Below are positions 56,916 through 64,000 of a stretch of 64,000 nucleotides of DNA, piece by piece. The stretch covers positions 1 through 64,000 of the forward strand of contig CAZDWJ010000009.1 in assembly GCA_964509195.1 (NCBI GenBank), written 5' to 3'. The translations under genes and the position numbers were made by a program. This stretch comes from UBA4802 sp964509195 (GTDB taxonomy: Bacteria; Spirochaetota; UBA4802; UB4802). Position 1 is the stretch's first letter. Each line of letters begins with the position of its first letter. Under the pieces are notes generated by a model. It was given only the letters and a program-made list of their open reading frames with translations, was not told the DNA's origin and searched no databases.

Positions 56916-57746
56916 TTACAGTTTATGCAGCAACTCATTTATGTTGATATGATCTATTTCATAATCCTGCATATACTCTCTGGCAGGCATACCAAATAGT
57001 GCAATACTCATTTTATCAATTAGCTTAACCTGATATAGGATTAATTGCGAATCTACAAACCCTGCAGTTTTTCGTACTAACATTAAATATTCCATGCTAT
57101 ATACTTGCATAAGCTTTTGAAACTCATACATCTCAAACAATTGCTTTTGCAACCGCTGTTTGTGAATGGATAACGCTGTATATATATCTGTGTTCCCATA
57201 CACAATATGTGTAAACAACTTTATAGCATCATACAGTATCGGTTCTTCATTATCCCTAACAAGGGCATCTATCATTTTTTTAATTATTTGCAAATCATGA
57301 TTTTTTGTATATACACGAATCGCAACTCTGGCTGCAATATATTTATCCAGCAATACTTCATTAGCAGGTATGGCAATATTTTCTTTTTTTAAATAAAGTT
57401 TTTGTATGAACTCATTGTAGCTTGACGTACTGCCATATTTGATTGAATGCCCCGCTATATCTAAAGAAATACTTGTAATAGATTTTTGAACTTTAGCAAC
57501 GATTTCTTTGATATCTTCATCTGATATGCCATTAACAGGAACATATGGCTCAATAATTTTTCTGAATTGGTTATCTGGTACAACAATTAAATCAATTATG
57601 CCATTTTCTTCAAATATCAGGTTGTCAATTTCTTCAAGATGCAACCCTAATGATGATTCAATAAAATGTAAAGCTTTATCATCAACAACAAAAGGTTGAC
57701 GCAAACGATGTATTATCAATTCACTTATCTTTGGTATTTCATTCAT
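56916..57746 (-). CDS. Hypothetical helical protein
   Basis: The protein has 276 residues and is not recognised. It appears almost entirely helical without membrane segments. Segments such as DEDIKEIVAKVQKSITSISL and KQLFEMYEFQKLMQVYSMEY suggest a helical bundle. No catalytic motif is visible. Confidence 0.6.
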   Translation of the reverse strand: MNEIPKISELIIHRLRQPFVVDDKALHFIESSLGLHLEEIDNLIFEENGIIDLIVVPDNQFRKIIEPYVPVNGISDEDIKEIVAKVQKSITSISLDIAGHSIKYGSTSSYNEFIQKLYLKKENIAIPANEVLLDKYIAARVAIRVYTKNHDLQIIKKMIDALVRDNEEPILYDAIKLFTHIVYGNTDIYTALSIHKQRLQKQLFEMYEFQKLMQVYSMEYLMLVRKTAGFVDSQLILYQVKLIDKMSIALFGMPAREYMQDYEIDHININELLHKL

Positions 57747-58291
57747 TTATCAGTCTCTGCTATATGTAAGCTATCAATTTATTATCACACCATAAATATA
57801 GCAATCCTTTTATGCTAAAAAAGCAAAAGATGCATGAGCATGCCCTCTATTTAGACCCTGACAACCCACTCACAAGCGTAAGCATGGAATATATTTAAAA
57901 AGCACTCTATAAATGTTTAAATACACTTAAAACAATTTAGTGATAATAAATCAATTAAGTCATGGCAATTTTATCATTCTGTAATAGATACTATTGTAGT
58001 TAAAAAGTTATCGTATCATAAAAATCTTAAGATTAGATTGCATCATTAATTTAAGTAATGTTATTATATCAGATTTTTTTTAAAATGACAATCCATCAAA
58101 GTTTGAATGTATATAAAAAATCATACTTTTTAAAAACAAGAATCAAATAAACAGATCTAGTTAACTAAATTGTAGTTATTCATAATTTGCTTATTACAAA
58201 AACAAAGAAAACGTGAAATAATTAATTGACAAAATTTCAAATTGTAAATATCGTTTATTTATGTAAATGATGTTCACTAAAAGGAGGGGAT
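57747..58291. other. AT-rich divergent intergenic region
   Basis: This 545-bp gap lies between divergent genes and is very AT-rich (well under 30% G+C in parts). I see no gene, RNA or hairpin. A TTGACA at about 58227 may belong to the acyl-CoA dehydrogenase promoter, without a convincing -10. A strong AGGAGGGG precedes the next start. Confidence 0.5.
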
Positions 58292-59890
58292 ATGGCACTC
58301 AATACAACGTATAACTTTGATGAATACTTGCAATGGAGAAATAATATTGATTATTATGCTGATGACCCATTTTTACAAAAAGTAACACGGTATTTCGCAG
58401 GAAATGATTTTGAAATTATAGATACACGTACACGAAAGTTATCACAATTAGCTTCGTTCCGATGGCGTGATATCTCTGATGAGATTGCCCAGCCACATAA
58501 TAGAATTTTTATACAACACTATGACGGCCACAACCACCGCATTGATCGTATAATTCGCCCAAAAGCACTTGAAGAAATGGAAAAAGAGGTTTTTGGACAC
58601 GGGATATTTTCTTCAAAAACTTTACCATGGGAACGCCTGGTAAAACTAATCATTATTTACGAAAATGGAGAAGCAGGGATTGCATGCCCTTTAGTGTGTA
58701 CTGAAGGGCTTGTTGCACTTTTAGAACAATATCATGACCATCCAGAACTTGAAAAAATTTTACATCACTGTAAAGAAGGCATCGACGGTGATTTTGGCAT
58801 TGGCGCTCAATATCTATCCGAAATTCAGGGCGGCTCAGATGTTGCCGCCAATGACCTTGAAGCAGTTGAAAGCGGCAACCACTGGCTTCTTTATGGGAAA
58901 AAATTCTTTTGTTCTGCAACGCACGCCGACTATGTGGTAATCACTGCTCGCCCTGCAGGCTCAGCGCATGTAGGGCTTTTCGTTATGCCATCATGGATTG
59001 ATAAAAGGGCCCAAAAACGCAATGGATATACTATCGACAGGCTAAAATGGAAGCTGGGAACAGCAGAACTCCCCACAGCAGAGATTACCTTTAATGGAGC
59101 TTTCGCCTATAAAGTTGGCCCAATAGAACGTGGCATTGCTAATGTGGTGGGTGTAGTACTGACACACTCCCGCTTAACTGTGGGATTGTCAGCTGCAGCA
59201 GCTATGATACGTGCAGCACGTGAGGCAACACAGTATGCGCGATTTCGCACTGCGTTTGGATTTCCTATAAACCAATTTCCGTTGCTCAAGCGTCAACTGG
59301 ATGAAATAAATCTTTACGCAAAGCGGACACTTGCTGGAGCATTCAAAATTTATGAACAATTCCAGTCACTGCCTGGCGGATTGAAAGGTGGGCTGGTTAC
59401 TAATGAGGATGTAGAAATTCAACGAAAGCGCTTCCGTGTGCGCATATTAATTATGTTGCAGAAGATTGTTGCATCGTGGGACGCGACCGACGTATTGCGG
59501 AAAGCAATATCGGTGTTTGGTGGTCATGGCGTGATGGAAGATTTTTCAAGCCTGCCACGCCTTTTTCGTGATATGATGATAAACGAATTATGGGAAGGTC
59601 CACGCAATGTGTTATTAACGCAGATATACCGCGATATTCAACGTGCATCATCATGGTATCCTGTAAATGAAGTTATCAATGACATTCTGTACAATGCAGA
59701 AAGGAATACAGTACAAAATATTACTGAGTCATTTTCTGAATGTATACAGAGTAACTTTATATATCCCGGTTGTGAAAATACGCAACTTTGTCTTTTATGG
59801 GAAAACTCGTGCCACAATCTTTTGCATGAATTCCAAAATTGCGCGTTACATGAAGTAGAAGCACAGGTGCTCACATCACTTCGAAAATAG
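58292..59890 (+). CDS. AidB-like acyl-CoA dehydrogenase
   Basis: The protein has 532 residues, longer than standard acyl-CoA dehydrogenases and close to AidB. LSEIQGGSDVAANDLEAVES is the flavin-binding region, WKLGTAELPTAEITFNGAFA follows, and the C-terminal domain has VFGGHGVMEDF and INELWEGPRNVLLTQIYRDI. AidB is linked to alkylation stress in E. coli; the role here is unknown. A TetR gene converges on it, overlapping its end by 15 bases. Confidence 0.88.
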   Translation: MALNTTYNFDEYLQWRNNIDYYADDPFLQKVTRYFAGNDFEIIDTRTRKLSQLASFRWRDISDEIAQPHNRIFIQHYDGHNHRIDRIIRPKALEEMEKEVFGHGIFSSKTLPWERLVKLIIIYENGEAGIACPLVCTEGLVALLEQYHDHPELEKILHHCKEGIDGDFGIGAQYLSEIQGGSDVAANDLEAVESGNHWLLYGKKFFCSATHADYVVITARPAGSAHVGLFVMPSWIDKRAQKRNGYTIDRLKWKLGTAELPTAEITFNGAFAYKVGPIERGIANVVGVVLTHSRLTVGLSAAAAMIRAAREATQYARFRTAFGFPINQFPLLKRQLDEINLYAKRTLAGAFKIYEQFQSLPGGLKGGLVTNEDVEIQRKRFRVRILIMLQKIVASWDATDVLRKAISVFGGHGVMEDFSSLPRLFRDMMINELWEGPRNVLLTQIYRDIQRASSWYPVNEVINDILYNAERNTVQNITESFSECIQSNFIYPGCENTQLCLLWENSCHNLLHEFQNCALHEVEAQVLTSLRK

Positions 59891-60466
59891 CTGATACAGC
59901 ATATCGCCAAGCCTTCTCATGTGCCTGTGAATATCTTTCTGACTTCTGCCGGGGTAGTTGTGGAATGTTATCATCACACCATTCATTGCAGCAAACAAGC
60001 TGTGAGCCAAAAGCCGTGAGTTATGTTTTTTTTGAAACAACATTGTAAATTGATCAAGTAACTTTCGCTCAGCTTCATTGAGCTTTTCAACTAAATCATG
60101 GCTCAACTGGGCATCCAGCATGAAATGGGTCATCATCCTGAAATATTGGTCATGTTTCATTAAAAATTTTAAAAATGTAGCGATAGTATCTTTTAATGGG
60201 TTTTTACTTTTAAATATAACCTGTTCTAATTCCTGGATGATTTTCTCTGCGCCACGCAAGAATGCTTCCACAAAAAGTGCCTGCTGATCAGGGAAATACC
60301 GGTAAATTGCACCGGGAGTTATGCCAGCTTCTTTCGCGATATCACGCATTGTTACCTGATTGAATGGTTTTGATGCAAAGACACGTTCTGCTGCATCAAT
60401 AATAATTTTTTTTCTGTTTTCTTTTTCGGATTCTTTTAATTGTTGAAAAGATTGTGTATTTTTCAT
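59876..60466 (-). CDS. TetR family regulator
   Basis: The protein has 196 residues. The helix-turn-helix (KIIIDAAERVFASKPFNQVT, MRDIAKEAGITPGAIYRYFP) is canonical. The C-terminal domain is of the fatty-acid-type TetR_C group. It is convergent with the AidB-like gene, with the 3' ends overlapping by 15 bases; a regulatory link to that gene is plausible but unproven. Confidence 0.92.
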   Translation of the reverse strand: MKNTQSFQQLKESEKENRKKIIIDAAERVFASKPFNQVTMRDIAKEAGITPGAIYRYFPDQQALFVEAFLRGAEKIIQELEQVIFKSKNPLKDTIATFLKFLMKHDQYFRMMTHFMLDAQLSHDLVEKLNEAERKLLDQFTMLFQKKHNSRLLAHSLFAAMNGVMITFHNYPGRSQKDIHRHMRRLGDMLYQLFSK

Positions 60467-60826
60467 GATTGTATTGTTATTCTATTTGAGTGAATGTCAA
60501 GATAATATTATTTCAATAATAATTTATTAATAATACATTATACATCATCCTCGTTTCTTAAAGTGGTATCACTTTATTAATTAACTTTCTTTAATAATGA
60601 GCAATTTTTTTAAATATAGATAAATTTATGAAAGCTATCTTTTATAATAAAAACACTTTTTACATGTGTTACTTATATACAATTATCTATCTCATTATAT
60701 CATTATAATTTTTCATTTGTACATTTTTCACTCTTTTTTTGGATCATTTCAATTTTTCATTTTTATTGACAAGTTGCCATATTTAGTATGATATATACAA
60801 AAATATAAAAACTTTGGGAGGAAGCT
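60467..60826. promoter_or_regulatory. Intergenic region with promoter candidate for the second DUF1564-like gene
   Basis: This is a 360-bp AT-rich divergent gap. TTGACA (60766-60771) is followed by TATGAT (60787-60792) with only 15 bases between, or TGATAT at 17. The 14-base sequence ACTTTGGGAGGAAG, shared with the paralogue at 16937, ends just before the start codon and supplies the ribosome binding site. Confidence 0.5.
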
Positions 60827-61306
60827 ATGGATTTTGAAACTACCACATGTATTTCGTTTGAACACTTAGACATCCTTTATGACTATTCTTCACGATTGGA
60901 AGTGCCTCTGAGAACGCTTATTGTCTACATGGTTATGTATGCCGCTAAAAAAGAAAAACGAACGTATGCCGCATTTCAACGAATTGCATACAGAAAACGC
61001 GATGCTAATAATCCATGGCGAAGGGTTCATCTGGTGTTGTATCACTCTGAGTATGAGTTTTTTCTTGATGTGAAGAAGCTGTGGAAGATGTCGCTTGCTA
61101 ACGTGATTGCGTTTTGTGTGGAAAATGTGCTTGAAGAATTTTTTTTGTATTTCCAAAAACGTTTAAAAGAGATGAATACCGATAACTATCCTAAAAATCT
61201 TCCCAGTTATTATGAAAACAGGTCGTATACCTTTGATTTTCACAAAGAAAAAGGCATACACTGCCTCAAATTCTACTGGGGACCACCACCAGAAGTACTA
61301 AAGTGA
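60827..61306 (+). CDS. Putative tandem ribbon-helix-helix protein, DUF1564-like (paralogue 2)
   Basis: The protein has 159 residues and is paralogous to 16937-17410. It shares ETTTCIS at the start, HLVLYHSEYEFFLDVKKLWK in the middle and KFYWGPPPEVLK at the end; the middle DVKKLWKMSLA block is identical. Each of the two halves fits a strand-helix-helix pattern. The N-terminal half is the more diverged, which suggests altered DNA recognition or partners. Both genes stand alone behind the same leader. Confidence 0.6.
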   Translation: MDFETTTCISFEHLDILYDYSSRLEVPLRTLIVYMVMYAAKKEKRTYAAFQRIAYRKRDANNPWRRVHLVLYHSEYEFFLDVKKLWKMSLANVIAFCVENVLEEFFLYFQKRLKEMNTDNYPKNLPSYYENRSYTFDFHKEKGIHCLKFYWGPPPEVLK

Positions 61307-61688
61307 TGTTTTTTTAAATAACTTTAATAGGTTCCTTATGTGTCAAAGCTCTTGAAATTCTTTTTTAAAATCTTATATAAAATATCAACTTAAGTTATTC
61401 GGATCTAAAGTTTTTTGGAACGAAAAATTTTCCCGTCGCGATGACAAAACCGCGAAAATCATTAACAGTCTGCAAAAGACCCAGCGTAAAAAACGCGGGT
61501 ATTGAAAATTTTTGCGGTGCATGCTCACAGCCAATTGGAGTGGCACAATACCCTACATCAAACTCTTTGCCAAGCGGAACACTGTCTTCCTGCAATGAAC
61601 GCAGATGCATAAAATTGTACCAGCACTATGACGAAACTACAATTGCGATGAGACAAAATATACTAATTGCAACCGAAAAAAATTTGCC
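61307..61688. other. Region before the hydrolase, no supported gene
   Basis: This 382-bp gap contains two overlapping opposite-strand frames (61395-61610 minus and 61441-61725 plus). Neither has a recognisable domain or ribosome binding site. Its G+C content rises here, marking the start of the atypical tract that continues through the hydrolase. It could hold a gene fragment. Confidence 0.4.
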
Positions 61689-62573
61689 TCATCTTGGAAC
61701 ATGCCGCTTTAAAAATGCAATCTGATCGGAAACCGTCCTTTCAAAATTGGGATCAACATACACATCGAAGTGATCCAGATCGTATGTGATTAGCTCGCCC
61801 TTTGGGGCTTTTTGCGCTGCCTGAAGAGCCGGCTTTGACGGCGTCGTGAGATCACGCAGCGCCACCTGCACCAGCCATGGGCAGTGTATTTTTTTCGCAT
61901 TTTTTCCAGGCGAATAGAATGGTACGGAGAGAAAAATCCGTGCAGCGACTTTTTCATTGTACTGAAATTGCGGAGGGATAAGCCGCATCACAGCTTCGAG
62001 CGCTCCAGGAGCGGTCATCGCACCAAGCTTTCCAGGTTCGGCGACAATATCCACATAATTCGGTTCCATTCCCAAAAGCGCGCGAAACAGATCTGCGAAC
62101 GATGCGAGTGAAAGCCGGATGTTTTTCACAAAACCTGAAGCTAATGTCGTCGCAATGCCGTCAAGATGCGGCACCTGTGATATCGCAGCAGCGATTCCTT
62201 TTTCTTTAGCTGCTAAAGTTGCAACATGGCCTCCGCTGAATGATGTTCCCCATAAAATGATTTTCGTTTTATCAACTTCGGATCTTGATCGCGCATAGCT
62301 CAGAGCAGCACGCCAGTCATCAAGTTGCTTCCGAATACTTAGAAGCTGCCGCGGTGCACCATCGCTCTCACCGAAATGTCGATAGTCAAACACAAGCACA
62401 TGATATCCTTCGCGGGCAAACACTTCAGCATAGGCATCAAGCCTCATCTCCTTCACCCCGCCAAAACCATGCGCCATCACGATGCAGGGACGACTCCCCT
62501 CACCACCTGTGTAAAACCAGCCGCGGCAAGTAATGCCGGATGATTGAAATTCAATGTTTTCTCGCGATTGCAT
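61689..62573 (-). CDS. Alpha/beta hydrolase
   Basis: The protein has 294 residues. MAHGFGGVKEMRLDAYAEVF opens the fold with the oxyanion loop. ILWGTSFSGGHVATLAA carries the nucleophile serine in GTSFSG. A histidine near the end (ITYDLDHFDVYV) completes the triad. The closest types are dienelactone-hydrolase-like and other serine esterases. The gene is roughly 50% G+C or more, well above its neighbours, and lies in a tract with transposase debris, so horizontal acquisition is likely. AAGGAG precedes the ATG. Confidence 0.88.
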   Translation of the reverse strand: MQSRENIEFQSSGITCRGWFYTGGEGSRPCIVMAHGFGGVKEMRLDAYAEVFAREGYHVLVFDYRHFGESDGAPRQLLSIRKQLDDWRAALSYARSRSEVDKTKIILWGTSFSGGHVATLAAKEKGIAAAISQVPHLDGIATTLASGFVKNIRLSLASFADLFRALLGMEPNYVDIVAEPGKLGAMTAPGALEAVMRLIPPQFQYNEKVAARIFLSVPFYSPGKNAKKIHCPWLVQVALRDLTTPSKPALQAAQKAPKGELITYDLDHFDVYVDPNFERTVSDQIAFLKRHVPR

Positions 62574-62689
62574 ATAAATCTCCTTTCATAATATATTCAT
62601 GAATTATCCGGCTTTCTTGAGCAAGTTAGTCAATGAAAAGGTAGCAATTTAATTTTGTTGGTCAATCTACCAATATCTAACTTGCTTAT

Positions 62690-63400
62690 CCAGATTTCAG
62701 ATAGTCCTTAGCATTCATAAAATCCCAAAAATAGTCCCGACAATTTTCAAAATAATATCTCGAAGCCAGATCATGGCATTGGGTTTTTTTACACACTATC
62801 GTATTCCCGTATGCTTCATTCTGCTGGCTACAATATATTTATACGCACTTTCAATGGCGCCGCTTTCAATATAATATTTTTTAACTCTGAAAATGGTATA
62901 TTGCATATTCTTACGATTAATTTTAAAATACTTTCGCTAGAAATAGTCCCTTTTTTAGTTGAAATTATTTAGCAGTATTGATCCTCTCATATCCTTTAGT
63001 CTGCTCTCCCGTCAAGAATCTTTTTGTTTTTCTTTGCAAGTGCCTCCATGTTTTTCACCAATGCCACGATAACAAAAGAGCCACGCACTCGATGCATACG
63101 TTTTTCCACATCTGACCATTTATAATGACATATCCGGTTTTCTGTTTTCTATGTTGGTAGCATTCGTGCGTAATGGAATGCTCATACGGTTTTCCGCACC
63201 TGCGTTCTACCTCTGCGTCTATTACCGCTTTTATTCCCAGCATCGTGATTCATTCAACAAATTAACCAACCTTGCGTTTGTAAAGTTGGTGCAAATCTTC
63301 TCTGGATACAATAAGGTCATACATCGCAAAAAGCTTTTTTAAATTCTTTTTGTTTTGACTTCCCATGACTTGTTGCACATCCTTTCTTCGAATTCATAGT
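62690..63400 (-). pseudogene. Degenerate transposase remnant
   Basis: Read on the minus strand from about 63400 to 62690. An N-terminal part has INAEVERRCGKPYEH-like residues (63055-63243: LGIKAVIDAEVERRCGKPYE, then QKTGYVIINGQ), and a distal part reads YYIESGAIESAYKYIVASRM followed by KHTGIR. This order (RYxHS...GYVIxGQ, then SGAIESACKxxVxxRxKxxGMR) fits transposases of the ISKra4/UPF0236-type or mutator-type groups. Several stops and frameshifts interrupt it. No terminal repeats are seen. Confidence 0.65.
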
Positions 63401-63479
63401 GGGTACTCCTTTTACTTATTGTGAGACCAAACATAAATATTTGGATAACCGCTATGAATTTCAACTAATTTAGGTGCTC

Positions 63480-63908
63480 ATGCATATAATCCTACTTTAG
63501 ATAAAGCAATAGAAATTATTAATAGAACTATCGATAGAGGTTAGGATAAGTGCACATTCAATTTTACCTAGATACAAGGAGTGCACACCTCCATCTTCAG
63601 CGTATGGATGTTTCCCACGCCTTATTGTTCATTATTCTCGTAAATTGAGATTATTCCCTATAGAGGAAGCAATACGAAGAATCGCCGGTTTTACAGCAAG
63701 CCATTGTAAGCTTGAAAAACGTGGTATAATTAAGAATAACGCCTTTGCAGATGTTGTCATCTTTGACCCAAAGACCATAAATGAACAATTCACTGAAGAT
63801 GGCAAACCTGCACCTATAGGCATAGACCATGTTTTTATTAATTGGCACCATATCGTTCAAGGATGGCAATGTACAGCACAAAATATTCTCTGGAAAAGTT
63901 TTGAAAGC
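63480..63908 (+). pseudogene. N-acyl-D-amino-acid deacylase remnant
   Basis: A short piece at about 63478-63541 reads HAYNPTLDKAIEIINRTIDR, like the middle of these amidohydrolases, and ends in a stop. From about 63543 another frame carries the C-terminal part: AYGCFPRLIVHYSRK, LFPIEEAIRRIAGFTASHCK, AFADVVIFDPKTI. The N-terminal metal site is missing and the parts are joined by a deletion, so this is a decayed gene. Its last frame runs on into the next gene. Confidence 0.7.
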
Positions 63909-64000
63909 ATGATATGTGAACATATACCTACAATTGAACTTCTTGCCCCTGCAGGCTCACCTGAAGCGTTTATTGTTGCGCTGGAAGCAGGTGCTGATGC
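63909..64000 (+). CDS. Peptidase U32 family protein, partial
   Basis: The frame from MICEHIPTIELLAPAGSPEA continues off the window. ELLAPAGSPEAFIVALEAGA is the N-terminal signature of the U32 family (YegQ/RlhA/TrhP type), which acts in collagen-like peptide breakdown or RNA hydroxylation. The ATG is internal to a frame that is open from the upstream aminoacylase remnant. Confidence 0.75.
   Translation, partial: MICEHIPTIELLAPAGSPEAFIVALEAGAD

Larger units (their letters stand above)
2854..60187. repeat. Highly iterated word GCGATAGY
   Basis: About 38 copies of GCGATAG are found by eye. Plus orientation starts at 2854, 3075, 4489, 12323, 16311, 18321, 21239, 25573, 29698, 31301, 35925, 36996, 38335, 40902, 43139, 44713, 49944, 50999, 53625, 55360, 56144 and 60180. 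Minus orientation (CTATCGC with preceding base) starts at 4809, 6391, 14011, 16172, 16379, 18146, 21608, 22365, 25178, 27358, 31218, 34990, 38125, 43804, 48573 and 52401. The eighth base is C (16), T (19) or A (3), never G. The copies fall in genes and gaps; none lies in 1-2853 or 60188-64000. Confidence 0.85.

Noticed and set aside
61395..61725. Two overlapping frames on opposite strands before the hydrolase
   Set aside because: Neither has a recognisable domain, neighbour or ribosome binding site, so I could not choose between them.
1..64000. CRISPR repeat array
   Set aside because: I looked for regularly spaced direct repeats near the Csx genes and elsewhere and found none in the window.
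1..64000. tRNA or rRNA genes
   Set aside because: No T-loop-like GTTCRA motif with matching acceptor and anticodon arms, and no rRNA core sequence, was found in the gaps.

Overview
The window is AT-rich (roughly 38-40% G+C by eye) bacterial chromosome, densely packed with short operons on both strands. The best lineage clue is a signal-peptide-bearing FlaA-like protein (51490-52164), a family typical of spirochaete periplasmic flagella. Two small paralogues (16937-17410 and 60827-61306) also recall the leptospiral DUF1564 architecture. I therefore favour an uncultured member of Spirochaetota with a diderm envelope (Mla system, TolC, lipoproteins). No rRNA or tRNA gene is visible to confirm this.

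Layout, left to right. 1-1762: the end of a type III CRISPR-associated locus, with csx20 and a CARF-HEPN Csx1/TM1812-type effector that runs off the window and carries an apparent frameshift. 1812-5908: signalling genes (HD-GYP phosphodiesterase, twin cNMP-binding protein, DJ-1 family protein). 6418-7295: pth and a STAS protein. 7699-13328: an envelope glycoconjugate cluster (dehydrogenase, membrane protein, two tandem GT4 glycosyltransferases, two methyltransferases). 13327-15127: RNase P RNA, rsmD, a DUF1858 protein and rpmB. 15131-16644: sppA and a Yip1 protein.

17451-24424 is a complete TetR-controlled export operon (tetR, tolC, hlyD, ABC ATPase, two ABC-2 permeases, second ATPase) with a clear promoter and palindromic operator. 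24694-30213: NAD(P)HX repair, a propeller lipoprotein, an acyl-CoA dehydrogenase, a 78-bp MITE-like element, an unknown gene and a SLOG protein. 30255-36763: a GpsA fusion protein, then yqeY-dnaG-rpoD. 36872-45464: two MFS transporters, a DUF4015 protein, a DUF89 phosphatase, pyrR and carB. 45789-49766: mlaEFD behind an aromatic-rich envelope protein. 50269-57746: mixed genes including flaA, DUF456, crotonase, a DprA-like protein and a decay zone. 58292-61306: an AidB-like acyl-CoA dehydrogenase with a convergent TetR, then the second DUF1564-like gene. 61307-64000: a tract of different composition with a hydrolase, a transposase remnant, an aminoacylase remnant and the start of a U32 peptidase.

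The most unusual DNA-level signal is a short word, GCGATAG, usually GCGATAGY. I count about 38 copies on both strands, in genes (several reading frames) and between genes, against about 5 expected from base composition. The extended 10-mer GCGATAGCTC occurs 14 times against well under one expected. It resembles a highly iterated motif such as cyanobacterial HIP1, but with a different sequence. Other leads are a 57-nt two-hairpin intergenic element present twice with compensatory changes, a pair of putative tandem ribbon-helix-helix proteins, a GpsA-acyltransferase fusion with a degenerate active site, and three apparent frameshifts.
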